Assembly: GCA_016840125.1 (NCBI GenBank)
Contig: JAEOSY010000385.1
Coordinates: 25,340-89,339, forward strand
Reading direction: 5' to 3'
Origin: Candidatus Helarchaeota archaeon
GTDB lineage: Archaea; Asgardarchaeota; Lokiarchaeia; Helarchaeales; HEL-GB-A
Length of the DNA: 64,000 bases
The notes under the pieces are model-generated. The model worked only from the letters and a program-made list of their open reading frames with translations. It was not told the origin of the DNA and did no database searches. The position numbers were made by a program, and so were the translations under genes. This document shows, one piece after another, positions 54,143 through 63,533 of the stretch; positions within the stretch are counted from its first letter, which is position 1; each line of letters starts with the position of its first letter.

Positions 54143-56491
54143 TTATGCTTTATAGAATATTTGCGCATCGCTACCTTTGTATTTGCCGGTTCCCTCTATC
54201 GTATACGTTAATTCAAGTTCAGCGCCAGGTTCAATAGCATCAAATTTCCATTCTAGCAGGGATTTTTCTTCGTCTTCCTTCAGTTCAGCCTCAGGCTTCG
54301 AGCTTAACAATTTAAAATTAGGGGGAATCAAATCCGAAATAATTGCATGTTCAATGGAAGTGGTTCCGCGATTTTTAAAAACTATAAGAATCTCATATTC
54401 ATCAGCAGCAGCACCCGGAAAGACAGATTTACCAACGGTCAGTCGACGCCGTCGATGGGTCACTGTAATCTCGGAATTTTCAATCATAGAAGGGTCGATA
54501 TCTAAGGCGGGCCCACCGGATACACTAGTAATGGCGAGTTTAATAGGAAAATTATAAACTTTCTCTGGAGGAGGTTTAATAGCCATTACAGGATATTGAA
54601 ATTCAAACGATGAATCCTTTTTCAATCCACCGATACTCTTTTCTAAATTCAGTAACTGAATATGGAGCTGGTGAGGTTCTGCGGAATCATCTGAATCAGG
54701 TTCTCTTTTGAGGGTGATATCAATTTTTTGCTGGTTCTGGTCTATTTTTTTTCCATCAAGGAGTAACGTAATGTCTTTTAAAGAGGGGGGAAGGAAATTT
54801 TCTGGGATAAAATCAGTCAGGCGTATTTCACTAATTTCAGCTTCACCAAAGTTTGTAATAATCGTAGTTACCTCAACAGGAGTATCAACATACGAGGGTA
54901 CTTCACTCGTGGAATATGACTTCTTAACCTCAGCCCAGAGAACAGATAGTGGAATTTCATCAATATTTACTTTTACATTTAGTGATCGTGAAGTGTTAGG
55001 TATGATTTTGAATTGTACTTTCTTCCCAAAGGTTGGAATTTCTTCGGAAACAACATTCCATTCCTCAGATCGCCAGTCTGCAACCGGCGCCCGAATTATT
55101 TCATTGATATTATCAAAGACAACTTCTGTTTGTGTGGAACTGATATCCCCTGAGAAAATTTCTGCACTTTCTAAAAGCATGGGGAATTCAGATTTATTAT
55201 CAAAAATAAACCGACATTTCCAATGATCTGGCTCTTCTTCATTCTCGTCTTTTTCAATGTAGTACATATTCTTGCTAATGCTTGAGATATTTTCTAAATC
55301 TAATTTAGAATTTAGGCCGTCTATTATTGTAGCGCTTAACTGTACAATACCGGATCCAACGGTTTGGGTGGGCGTAATATTCGCATGAACGGTCAGTTCA
55401 ACCTTCGCGTTTGCCTTAAGCAGGGGTATTCTCCAATTTAGAACCTGATTTTCATATTCCACGGATGTATCAGGAGGAATTTCATCCACAACTTTCAAGT
55501 TCATAAATTCTTCAGGAATTTTTTTCTCTAGGTTCAAATTTATTATTTCATACTCTTCTTTATTTTCTAAAAGAAATGTCATTTCAACGGTGGTCTTTTG
55601 ATTGGGAATTAAATTGTGAATCAATTCAGAATTTTCTAAGTGTGTGTCAATAGTTTCTTTAAAAATGAGAGGAAGATCTTTTGGTTTTTCTATCTCATAA
55701 TTCAGCTCCCAGTCTTTACCAGGACTCAATTCACTAATATGAAATGTGTTTTCTTTCAAGGATGTTGATTTAATCTTGGTTTTATCAAGCATTAAATTGA
55801 TATCCCAAATACGGTCATTTTTTCCGAGATTTTTGAGGCTTAGTTTACCTGTTATTTTTGCAGATTTGATTTCCTGGTCATTATTTAGTTCAAAGATCGC
55901 ATCTTCTTCTATCTGAGCTTGAAATTTGCTTGTAACAGCTTTTGTCTTCGGCTCTATTTCTGAAGGGGGTTCATCCTTTATTTTTGGGGATTCTTTCTTA
56001 GGGGGAATTTCAGAAATTTTTGGTTCTTCTATTTTTTCTGCGAGATCTGCAGAATCCAACTCATATTCAGGTTCGATTGGGGATTCAATAGATTCTAGCT
56101 CACTTGCATTTTCTTGAGATTCAAGAATTTCTGGCTCATCCATAAATTCGATTGCCTCGAGTTCTTCAGACTCGTCTAAATCGGATTCGAGAGGTTCAGC
56201 CAAGGATGTTTCACCTTCTTGCGGGTCAAATGAATCTGCGAAATCAAAACTCGGCTTATCATACGCCTCTAATTTGTCTAGAACTTTAAGGAGGTTCTCT
56301 TGAGTCTTGGAATCTTTAAGTGCGACTTCGCTTTCAAAAGCCGCTCTCAATAATTTCTTGAGATTTTTATCCACCTTGCTTAGAATTTCCTTATATTCTT
56401 TCTCAAATGTCTTATAGCTGAGATCTGTATCTACAACTAAAATTCCATCCAATAACTCGATCGTTCCGAAGGATAAGACAAAGACTTTCAT
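54143..56491 (-). CDS. Large cytosolic protein with repeated Ig/DUF11-like beta modules
   Basis: 782 residues, no signal peptide or membrane span. The N-terminus (VFVLSFGTIELLDGILVVDT) is followed by a helical segment to about residue 85 and a long Glu/Ser/Pro-rich acidic linker (about 90-185). The rest consists of four or five beta modules with DUF11-like endings (EVSDFIPENF, HAIISDLIPPNFKLLSSKP, ELTYTIEGTGKY). Such modules are usual in surface proteins, so a cytosolic form is odd. It could be a scaffold. I do not recognise the N-terminal 85 residues. It is convergent with the LuxE-like gene. Confidence 0.7.
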   Translation of the reverse strand: MKVFVLSFGTIELLDGILVVDTDLSYKTFEKEYKEILSKVDKNLKKLLRAAFESEVALKDSKTQENLLKVLDKLEAYDKPSFDFADSFDPQEGETSLAEPLESDLDESEELEAIEFMDEPEILESQENASELESIESPIEPEYELDSADLAEKIEEPKISEIPPKKESPKIKDEPPSEIEPKTKAVTSKFQAQIEEDAIFELNNDQEIKSAKITGKLSLKNLGKNDRIWDINLMLDKTKIKSTSLKENTFHISELSPGKDWELNYEIEKPKDLPLIFKETIDTHLENSELIHNLIPNQKTTVEMTFLLENKEEYEIINLNLEKKIPEEFMNLKVVDEIPPDTSVEYENQVLNWRIPLLKANAKVELTVHANITPTQTVGSGIVQLSATIIDGLNSKLDLENISSISKNMYYIEKDENEEEPDHWKCRFIFDNKSEFPMLLESAEIFSGDISSTQTEVVFDNINEIIRAPVADWRSEEWNVVSEEIPTFGKKVQFKIIPNTSRSLNVKVNIDEIPLSVLWAEVKKSYSTSEVPSYVDTPVEVTTIITNFGEAEISEIRLTDFIPENFLPPSLKDITLLLDGKKIDQNQQKIDITLKREPDSDDSAEPHQLHIQLLNLEKSIGGLKKDSSFEFQYPVMAIKPPPEKVYNFPIKLAITSVSGGPALDIDPSMIENSEITVTHRRRRLTVGKSVFPGAAADEYEILIVFKNRGTTSIEHAIISDLIPPNFKLLSSKPEAELKEDEEKSLLEWKFDAIEPGAELELTYTIEGTGKYKGSDAQIFYKA

Positions 56492-56677
56492 TGCTACGCC
56501 TCAAGAAAAGTACGTAAATACATCATTTTTTGTTTTTAAACCTTCTATAATTATGATATATTTTTAAGGAGAATGCCGAAACGGTATTTCCTACATCCAG
56601 AAAAAACTTTTATGGATGATGATCAAATTGATCAATACTTTGTAATAATTAATATCAATTTATGAGAGGTCATCGAC

Positions 56678-58060
56678 ATGAGGAAACAGGACTCTATCAC
56701 AACTCTTTTTTTATTAACAATTCTCACTTTGAGTGCATTATTTCCATATATATCATCGTTCATCCCAAAAACCCCGCCCGAACAAGGCGTACAGCGGGTG
56801 ATCCTCATTTCAATCGATTCCTGCAATCCCGAACACATCAACCCGGTGGTAATGCCGAACCTTTATTCCCGGATCCTGCAGCACGGAATTAAATACAAAG
56901 TGGCTAATTCGGTTTTTGCCGCGGAAACCCAGTCGGGACATACAACGATGCTCACAGGGGCATTTCCCAGCCATTCAGGAATTTCTGGGAACGGTTTGTA
57001 CTTTTTTGAAGAGTGGGATGACCCTGGGACACCAGGAGTCGATTACCCAGCGGGCACATCAGTACCTACGTTTATAGATCCCCGCCTCGTTTGGGCGGAC
57101 ACAATCTATGAACAATTCGCGGGTAATGCGTCTATTCAAACAGCATTCATCGCAGGTAAGTGGCGCCTGTCCCCCTTATTAAGCGGAGGGGCGAACCTCG
57201 CCTTTGGCAATCCGAAAAATGGGACAATTCTAGTACCGGATGATTACCTACCTAAGGTAGGGGCGCCCTTAACGTATGCGGAAGGAGATATTATTGATAG
57301 TTGGTCAATGAACGCCTTAATAGAAGTGATGAAGAACGATCCTGATACGGATTTTACCTTCATCAACCTAGCTTTTCTAGACGATATTGGTCATGGCACC
57401 GGTGGTTATACTGAGATGAGAAATGCCCACTTACGGGAGTTGGATAATTTATTTTTACGATTGTTCAATGATATGGAGGAACGGGGCATATATGATTCAA
57501 CGCTCTTTATTATTACCGCTGACCACGGCATGGATACTATAGAATATTGGTTAAATGTCCATGAAATTGTCGAGAATTCGGTGAATCCACACATTGATGC
57601 GCATGTATTCGCTGAAGGACAGAGTGCCCATATCTTTCTAGAAAATGAATCACAACTTCCAGAGGCTATAGCCCTTTTTGAAAGTCGGGAAGATATTGAT
57701 CTCATCATCCCATGGAATAACACAGGATTACCAGGATATAGCAATTATAGCGATTACAACCTAGTCCCATATGTGAATAGAAGCGGGCATTTAATGGTGT
57801 CAGTGAAGGCACATGGCGCGGTTTACACAAATCCGGAGTTCCCATTCTCGCTTCTTGGTATGCATGGAGGTATGTCTACGGTAGATGTCCCAATGGCCTT
57901 TTTCTGTAAAAACCTTGAGTTTGACCCGGCTCTAACCTTTCATGAAATCATTGATACGGTTCCAAGGACTGTAGATATTATGCCAACGATTGCTTCGATT
58001 ATGAACTGGTCGTTAGATCAAATGACATTGGATGGGCAAGTGTTGGATATTCTAGCGTGA
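56678..58060 (+). CDS. Secreted type I phosphodiesterase/nucleotide pyrophosphatase (alkaline phosphatase fold)
   Basis: 460 residues with a signal-like start (RKQDSITTLFLLTILTLSAL). Metal ligands: SIDSCNPEH (residues 47-55), the nucleophile Thr in AETQSGHTTMLTG, NLAFLDDIGHGTG and TADHGMD, and the later HGGMS. The family hydrolyses phosphodiesters outside the membrane. ATG 56678 fits the signal peptide. A Yip1-like pair follows nine bases after its stop, so the three genes may be one transcript. Confidence 0.88.
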   Translation: MRKQDSITTLFLLTILTLSALFPYISSFIPKTPPEQGVQRVILISIDSCNPEHINPVVMPNLYSRILQHGIKYKVANSVFAAETQSGHTTMLTGAFPSHSGISGNGLYFFEEWDDPGTPGVDYPAGTSVPTFIDPRLVWADTIYEQFAGNASIQTAFIAGKWRLSPLLSGGANLAFGNPKNGTILVPDDYLPKVGAPLTYAEGDIIDSWSMNALIEVMKNDPDTDFTFINLAFLDDIGHGTGGYTEMRNAHLRELDNLFLRLFNDMEERGIYDSTLFIITADHGMDTIEYWLNVHEIVENSVNPHIDAHVFAEGQSAHIFLENESQLPEAIALFESREDIDLIIPWNNTGLPGYSNYSDYNLVPYVNRSGHLMVSVKAHGAVYTNPEFPFSLLGMHGGMSTVDVPMAFFCKNLEFDPALTFHEIIDTVPRTVDIMPTIASIMNWSLDQMTLDGQVLDILA

Positions 58061-58069
58061 GGTGATATA

Positions 58070-58744
58070 ATGGATTATTTGTCCTCGTTGAAGAAAAGTA
58101 TATTACACCCAACCGAATTTTACAGTGATTTGAGTAAAGAAGAACCAAAGACTCTTCAGGCGTTGATAACTCTTTTACTAAGCTGTGTGGTGCTAGTTGG
58201 AGCCATATTTTTAGGAGAGTTATTACTCGGTAGTGATCTTATTTTTAATGAATTTGACCTCCAAACGGAGACTTATATCCTCCAACAGTTAACCACAAGT
58301 CAACATTTTGGTTTCTATATCGGTAGTACCCAATACGTACTGATATTTTTTGATAAGATTTTCTTTCTAATAAAGATGTTTTTGATATTCATAGGGGTTC
58401 TATATTTAACAGCTTTGTTGTTTCGAGAAGAAAAAGAACTGAATATAACCAAGACCTTTGAAATAACAGCGTGGAGTTCCACCATTTTTCTGATATTAGG
58501 AGGAATTACGGTGATATTTTTGGCGGTCCGCTTTATTACGCCCTTATACTACCACTACATCTATTACGGCATTTTCATTGCCTTCTTAGTGATACTACTT
58601 CCATCCTATTTAATCACCGGATTAGGCAAATCCACCTCCCTTTCAATCTACAAGAGAATGATATTCGTATTCAGCCCAATGATTCTATTCATTATGCTTT
58701 GGTTTTGGAATCATGGGGATATGTTATTAGGACATATGCTTTAG
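58070..58744 (+). CDS. Yip1-like multi-TM protein, copy 1
   Basis: 224 residues. The N-terminal amphipathic stretch (YLSSLKKSILHPTEFYSDLS) and then five hydrophobic segments (about 30-210) match the Yip1 family pattern, including a Pro-containing entry before the first TM. In eukaryotes Yip1 proteins bind prenylated Rab GTPases and shape Golgi membranes; prokaryotic members have unknown roles. It directly precedes a second, diverged copy. Confidence 0.65.
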   Translation: MDYLSSLKKSILHPTEFYSDLSKEEPKTLQALITLLLSCVVLVGAIFLGELLLGSDLIFNEFDLQTETYILQQLTTSQHFGFYIGSTQYVLIFFDKIFFLIKMFLIFIGVLYLTALLFREEKELNITKTFEITAWSSTIFLILGGITVIFLAVRFITPLYYHYIYYGIFIAFLVILLPSYLITGLGKSTSLSIYKRMIFVFSPMILFIMLWFWNHGDMLLGHML

Positions 58745-58753
58745 GTGAAAAAA

Positions 58754-59347
58754 ATGAACGAAAACCTGGAATTAATTAAAAATGTAATCAGACATCCTGG
58801 ACGTACTGTTGAAGCTTTGAAAGATAAATCTCTGGGTCTAGGTATCGTGTTATTGGTCATTAATATTGTAGTATCTGGAGCGCTCTTTGGCTTTAGTAAG
58901 TTTGCGATACCCGTAGATAGCCTTATATCTTGGGGTCTTGCCATGATCATTGGAGTGTTATTTTTAATATTTTTGGGAGTGTTTCAGGGGTTGTATTATT
59001 CAATCTCAAGATTTGTCTTGAAGGAGAAGGAGAACATCGGACTCAAATTAATATCATATTATTTCTTATTTGCATTTTTATTATATCATCTGGTTGCGAC
59101 TGTTGTGATTCTGCTTACGGTCCCTATACAAGAATATGCGATTGCATCTATATTTTATGAGTTATCCCACATCATCTTGCTCTTTTGGATCGCAGCCCTC
59201 TGTGTTCAGGGAATCCAACAGCTACGAGAGGAAACCGAATTTCGAACCATGGTGAAAGTTTTCACTGCCCTATTTGGGGCCTACTGCATTCAGATGCTTG
59301 TCTACCTTGAAGTAAGTAAACTGGTCATTAATGCGATCTATAGGTAA
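58754..59347 (+). CDS. Yip1-like multi-TM protein, copy 2
   Basis: 197 residues from ATG 58754, which follows AGGTG at the stop of copy 1. The start resembles copy 1 (ELIKNVIRHPGRTVEALKD), with five hydrophobic segments afterwards. The TM cores diverge strongly between the copies, so they may pair rather than repeat a role. Family membership is inferred from this N-terminal pattern and topology. Confidence 0.62.
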   Translation: MNENLELIKNVIRHPGRTVEALKDKSLGLGIVLLVINIVVSGALFGFSKFAIPVDSLISWGLAMIIGVLFLIFLGVFQGLYYSISRFVLKEKENIGLKLISYYFLFAFLLYHLVATVVILLTVPIQEYAIASIFYELSHIILLFWIAALCVQGIQQLREETEFRTMVKVFTALFGAYCIQMLVYLEVSKLVINAIYR

Positions 59348-59373
59348 AGCTTTCATCCTTTTAGTAAGTAAAA

Positions 59374-59451
59374 CTAGGAAAAAATGAAGTAGTTCTGGAT
59401 TCCTAAAGCATTGAAGACTATATTTGAGATGAAAAAATAGAGGAGGAAAAT
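59374..59451 (-). pseudogene. Remnant of the 3' end of a paralogue of the 60923 membrane gene
   Basis: The minus strand reads FLLYFFISNIVFNALGIQNY and FIFS before TAG. The 60923-61423 protein ends LLLSSFLTSIVFNLLGIQNH and FIFS. The DNA from 59374 to 59432 matches 60923-60981 with few changes, mostly codon-conservative. It begins at the stop of the HEAT-TIR gene, so that gene has replaced the 5' part of a second copy. Confidence 0.75.
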
Positions 59452-59452
59452 G

Positions 59453-60811
59453 TTATAAATCAACTTGTGATTTTAAATTCGTAAGAAACTGTTGAAGATC
59501 CTCGTCATTTTTTACAACCGAACCTTGGTAGCGGGAAAGAAGTTTTGGCCATTCATGCATGCCAAGATTGACTAAAGTTATGTTTGGTTTGCCTCGGTTC
59601 ACGTGGCGTACTTTTACTTCACGAATTTCCTCATTAGTCCATTTAGATTTTTTTGAATTTTCACTCCAAAATAAAATATACCAAGTGCATTCCTCAATAC
59701 CTTCGTAAATTGCTTCTAACCAGTCCATTCCATGGCGGATATCCCGCTCACATGTCCAACATTTACAATCAGGCCAACTTTCAATAACCTGCATCGCTTT
59801 TTGTACCCATGGAAAATCTGGAAGTGCGTGTGACATGAAGAAGAGATTCTTATAGAGTAATTCTTCATGTTCTTCACCTTCTTTTGGTTCTTTCAATTCT
59901 GGATACCCAAATTGTTTCTTGACTTTTTTAATCTGTTTCTCCTGCGCTTCCATTTCTTTTATTTCATTTTTCTCTTCCTTGGAGAGTTTCTTCATCTTCC
60001 CAAGTGCCTTAAGGGCGTACTTAGAGACTGCAGATGATTCATCATTCAGAGATTCTCGCAGAGTATTTTCAGCTGGCGCTGCATTTTTTTCCATTTTCCA
60101 CAATGCCCATGCTGCTTTCACTCTCAATTCAGGATCTTCATGTTTCAAGGCTGCTGCTAAAGCTGATACGCTCCCCTTTGCCTCCTTTCCTAGTGATCCA
60201 AGTCCTGTACATGCTGCAATTTTCTCTTCCACGGTCCCAGTTTCTAGTTGGTTTATGAGATAACCAACTACATTCAACCCACTTTTATTCAATTTCTTTA
60301 CAGCGCCTCGAGTTGCTCGCCTCATTAGCCACGATTTACTTGCCAGTTCTTTTGTTATTATAGAGATTGCTGGTTCGGCTTTCTTACCCATAGCCCCTAA
60401 CAGACCCATAATCTGCCGTTTAGTCCAAGACGAGGTTAGCGGATCTTCTGCCATCTTAATGACTTTGGACAACACTATAGCGGCGTTCTCTTTATATTCC
60501 TTTAAGCCGCTAAAAGCAGCCCAGCGGATATTTAAATCAGAATTATCAAGTTCCGACACGAAAATATCAAGAGCTTTCCTATCTTTTCCTTTGCAGTAGC
60601 TTGCTATTATTTTCAGGAGCCCTGCTTTTACTTCAAGATCAGTTTCTTTATGATATAGCTGTAGGGCAGGACCATACGCCATATTTCTAGCAAAAAAAGC
60701 TTCATGACTCTCAATCATTTTAATAGCTTGTTGTCGGTCATAAGGGTTTGAAGAATGTAACATTTCTATTGCTTTTCCCATAATTTGTTTTGCCTTTTCA
60801 TCTATTGCCAT
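59453..60811 (-). CDS. HEAT-repeat protein with C-terminal TIR-like domain
   Basis: 452 residues. Residues 25-275 are helical repeats (VKAGLLKIIASY, IRWAAFSGLKEY, LRVKAAWALWKM) of the HEAT/PBS type. A Lys/Glu-rich coil (275-310) leads to a domain at 320-450 with NLFFMSHALPDFPWVQKAM, CERDIRHGMDWLEAIYEGIE, TWYILFWSENSKKSKW and then TNEEIREV. This matches TIR strand A, the BB region and the S(x)W(x3)E segment, with Glu395 in the position of the catalytic Glu of NADase TIRs. It may be a defence or stress NADase or a scaffold. Flanking remnants show the gene was inserted or rearranged. Confidence 0.7.
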   Translation of the reverse strand: MAIDEKAKQIMGKAIEMLHSSNPYDRQQAIKMIESHEAFFARNMAYGPALQLYHKETDLEVKAGLLKIIASYCKGKDRKALDIFVSELDNSDLNIRWAAFSGLKEYKENAAIVLSKVIKMAEDPLTSSWTKRQIMGLLGAMGKKAEPAISIITKELASKSWLMRRATRGAVKKLNKSGLNVVGYLINQLETGTVEEKIAACTGLGSLGKEAKGSVSALAAALKHEDPELRVKAAWALWKMEKNAAPAENTLRESLNDESSAVSKYALKALGKMKKLSKEEKNEIKEMEAQEKQIKKVKKQFGYPELKEPKEGEEHEELLYKNLFFMSHALPDFPWVQKAMQVIESWPDCKCWTCERDIRHGMDWLEAIYEGIEECTWYILFWSENSKKSKWTNEEIREVKVRHVNRGKPNITLVNLGMHEWPKLLSRYQGSVVKNDEDLQQFLTNLKSQVDL

Positions 60812-60922
60812 GTAATTTTCTCCAAATTTATCATTCAGACAATATTCAGATTTTATGTGAATTAATCATTTTTAATCATATCTATAAAAATTTCGCAGGA
60901 GGTAAAACACCCTTAAGCTTAG

Positions 60923-60981
60923 CTAGGAAAAAATGAAATGGTTCTGGATTCCTAAAAGATTGAAGACTATACTTGTGAGGA
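60923..60981. repeat. 59-base direct repeat flanking the HEAT-TIR gene (partner 59374-59432)
   Basis: This stretch and 59374-59432 share about 80% identity in the same orientation, bracketing the HEAT-TIR gene. Here it is the coding end of an intact membrane-protein gene; there it is the remnant of a second copy. It arose from a gene duplication rather than from an insertion sequence; no transposase or terminal inverted repeat is present. Confidence 0.75.
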
Positions 60982-61423
60982 AAGAGCTTAAAAGGAGGGC
61001 TGGGGGAACGGTCAATGCGTGAAGTAACCAAGATTTACCGGTGGATAGGTAAGGAGTTTGGTTGATTGGATCGTTATTCGTCTTCATAGAATCCGAGTTC
61101 AAATTCTCAGCGTTCTGAGTATATAGAAGGTAAATCACAAAGAATGGAACAAGGAATAAAAAGATAAGCTCTATTAACAATCCTCCCATAGCGTACAGAG
61201 CTAAAAAATACCACGTGAAAGAGGATATCACATGAACGCCCTCGATCCCCAAAGCTGTTAGGAGAGCCTTTCGCCGAGTGTAAGCATCTGGATTTATTTT
61301 CTTAAGGACAGCATAAAGTATCAAAAATACAAACAGATAATCCAAAATGGTCTGAACTATCTGGAACACAAGGTATTCCTGAGCATTTAAGCCAAGAAAT
61401 AGAATGATTGGAATCATTATCAA
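60923..61423 (-). CDS. Multi-TM membrane protein, unknown function
   Basis: 166 residues with four hydrophobic segments (about 3-20, 25-45, 68-95 and 140-160) and a short loop rich in Asn and Ser between the last two. I do not recognise the family, though it has a Yip1-like size. It is divergent from the small membrane gene at 61458. Its 3' end is duplicated beyond the HEAT-TIR gene. Confidence 0.6.
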   Translation of the reverse strand: MIMIPIILFLGLNAQEYLVFQIVQTILDYLFVFLILYAVLKKINPDAYTRRKALLTALGIEGVHVISSFTWYFLALYAMGGLLIELIFLFLVPFFVIYLLYTQNAENLNSDSMKTNNDPINQTPYLSTGKSWLLHALTVPPALLLSSFLTSIVFNLLGIQNHFIFS

Positions 61424-61457
61424 AACTTAAATAGTTTAAGTTTTTAAGTCTTTCATA

Positions 61458-61712
61458 ATGAATACTTCCAGTCCACCAGTTTTGTTATCTAGACGTACCA
61501 AAATTATCTATACATTTCTATTCATTATTGGTTTATCCTTCTCTTATGCCACGTTTATGCCCATTGGTATTGGCTGTGCATCGTATCTTGTACTGCAAAA
61601 GAAGAGCAGGCACTTTATGATACTTGGATTCTTTTTGTTTCTATTACAAATGACGATGTTAATAATCAATTACAGTACTTGGCTGGACTCGAACTTACTT
61701 AATCCTGTGTGA
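61458..61712 (+). CDS. Small two-TM membrane protein
   Basis: 84 residues with a basic N-terminus (LLSRRTKIIYTFLFIIGLSF) and two hydrophobic spans. It ends six bases before the PHP-domain gene and so is probably co-transcribed with it. No family is recognised. Confidence 0.55.
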   Translation: MNTSSPPVLLSRRTKIIYTFLFIIGLSFSYATFMPIGIGCASYLVLQKKSRHFMILGFFLFLLQMTMLIINYSTWLDSNLLNPV

Positions 61713-61718
61713 ATTGGT

Positions 61719-63533
61719 TTGAAAACGAATAAAAAAGATTCGAGGGCACCTGCCCAGAACTCGCTGAAGAGTAAAATTGTTTTCCTAGTTAAAATATCTA
61801 TAATCTTGCTGGTTGCCCTCTCGTGGTTAGGATTTTATATAAAGTGGGATGTCCTGACAAACAACGAGTATAACAATTTGTGGATACATTCGCCCTCAAT
61901 TGTTGAAACAGATGAACCCTTTAACATCACAGTCGAGGTGTGGGATAAATTTGAACGTCTTGTTGGTGGATACACAGGAGAAATCCAAATTCAATTAGAA
62001 TCCTATCGTTTAAATACTACAGGTTATGAGCCGTTGGTAGGCGTAATTTGGAACGTTACAGAAACTGATTTTAGATTCAGTTCAAATCATCAGTGGGGTT
62101 CGATTTACCCAGCACACCTTGTTGAAGGAGCAGATAATGGAAAGAGGAAGTTTAATATATCGATCTCTACCCCAGGGATTCATTACTTCCAAGTGACCGA
62201 ATTAGGAAGTGGGGACGTCTTCCGAAGTAACCCCGTGATTGTTAAGTCCACGGGTTCTACATTCAAGAGGCTATTTTGGGGTGATATTCATGCTCATAGT
62301 TACTATTCCGATGGATCGGGTCATCCGAATGAAGTCTACCAATTCGCCCGAGATGTGGCTTTATTAGATTTCGCAGCTCTCACTGATCACGCAGAAATGT
62401 TCCCTCAAATGAGTACCGTTGATCTTTTCAATAAATTTGACGATTATATTCAAATTACCAATAGTTTTAATGAAGATGGGAAGTTTACGACAATCGTAGC
62501 GCTAGAGTGGACTCCACTATTCGCGGGAGCACGTTCATACCTCACTAATCAGCATACGAACTTCTATTTTATAGGCGATGATATGCCCTTCGTCTCCACC
62601 TTCACGCATTTCACTCCTGATGAAATATATCCGTATATAAGGGAGAATACGAACGATCAGTTCATGGCCTGGACCCATCACGTCTTACGGAGTGATTATG
62701 GTTCAGATTTTGGATTTTATAATGAATCCATTAACCGAATGATTGAAATCTATTCCGAGCATGGAAATGGTGAAACAGTTAATCAGTCCCTGAATGTCTA
62801 TCCAACAGTTCACTCTTTTGATGAGAATTCTCATGGTTATTCAGTGCAAGATGCGCTCCGAATGGGGTATAAAATGGGATTAATGGCATCAAGTGACTCT
62901 CACGATGGGCGTATGGGGCATAATATTGTGCATACAGAGGCACGTGGTGCAGTTCATACGTATCCCTTATCAATCGCTGGATACAACCTTGGTGCATATC
63001 CTGGGGGGCTAACGGGGCTTTATACAACTGATTTGAACCGCACTCAAGTCTACAATTCCCTCTATTCCCGGTCAGCCTATGCATCTATGTGGGTTACACG
63101 CCCCATTATGAATTTCACTATTAATAGTGTAAGTGTAGGTGAAAACGACTCTACTGTTGTTGTCCCCGATGTGAATGCGACGCGCACCCTAGAAATCACA
63201 ATTTTAGCTGACGGCGTTTCTTTAATGCCAGATATTCGCACTAATATTTCAAAGGTAGAGATTTTTAAAAATTCGGAATTATGGAGAACTGAAATTGTGA
63301 ATGACATCATCTATCATCTAACAATAAATGATAATACCACGATCACGGGAACTAGCTATGACCATTGTATTCAAAAAGAAGATGGGAATTGGTACATCCA
63401 TGAGTTATCAAATAAACCTGTTAATCCCGCCTCATTGAATACAAACGGAACAGATTATTACTATGTGCGAATGATCGACACTGCGGGGAATCTGGGTTGG
63501 ATCGGACCGATTTGGGTTGACCCACTTACTTAA
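61719..63533 (+). CDS. Membrane-anchored PHP-domain protein (DUF3604-like)
   Basis: 604 residues; one N-terminal TM (residues 22-40) and an outward-facing body. An Ig-like module (50-180) precedes a PHP-type metal phosphoesterase domain: LFWGDIHAHSYYSDGSGH, LDFAALTDHAEMF, VALEWTPLF, WTHHVL and ASSDSHDGRMGHN, matching DUF3604 proteins. A C-terminal beta module follows. Substrate unknown; a phosphoester or sugar outside the cell is a guess. The start is TTG. Confidence 0.82.
   Translation: MKTNKKDSRAPAQNSLKSKIVFLVKISIILLVALSWLGFYIKWDVLTNNEYNNLWIHSPSIVETDEPFNITVEVWDKFERLVGGYTGEIQIQLESYRLNTTGYEPLVGVIWNVTETDFRFSSNHQWGSIYPAHLVEGADNGKRKFNISISTPGIHYFQVTELGSGDVFRSNPVIVKSTGSTFKRLFWGDIHAHSYYSDGSGHPNEVYQFARDVALLDFAALTDHAEMFPQMSTVDLFNKFDDYIQITNSFNEDGKFTTIVALEWTPLFAGARSYLTNQHTNFYFIGDDMPFVSTFTHFTPDEIYPYIRENTNDQFMAWTHHVLRSDYGSDFGFYNESINRMIEIYSEHGNGETVNQSLNVYPTVHSFDENSHGYSVQDALRMGYKMGLMASSDSHDGRMGHNIVHTEARGAVHTYPLSIAGYNLGAYPGGLTGLYTTDLNRTQVYNSLYSRSAYASMWVTRPIMNFTINSVSVGENDSTVVVPDVNATRTLEITILADGVSLMPDIRTNISKVEIFKNSELWRTEIVNDIIYHLTINDNTTITGTSYDHCIQKEDGNWYIHELSNKPVNPASLNTNGTDYYYVRMIDTAGNLGWIGPIWVDPLT

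Noticed and set aside
56573..56665. A 30-codon plus-strand ORF before the phosphodiesterase gene
   Set aside because: The AAGGAG site is too close to the ATG for efficient use, the peptide has no recognisable feature, and a leader without coding role explains the sequence as well.
59374..60981. Repeats around HEAT-TIR as insertion-sequence target duplications
   Set aside because: They are 59 bases, diverged, codon-conservative and part of gene ends. There is no transposase or inverted repeat.
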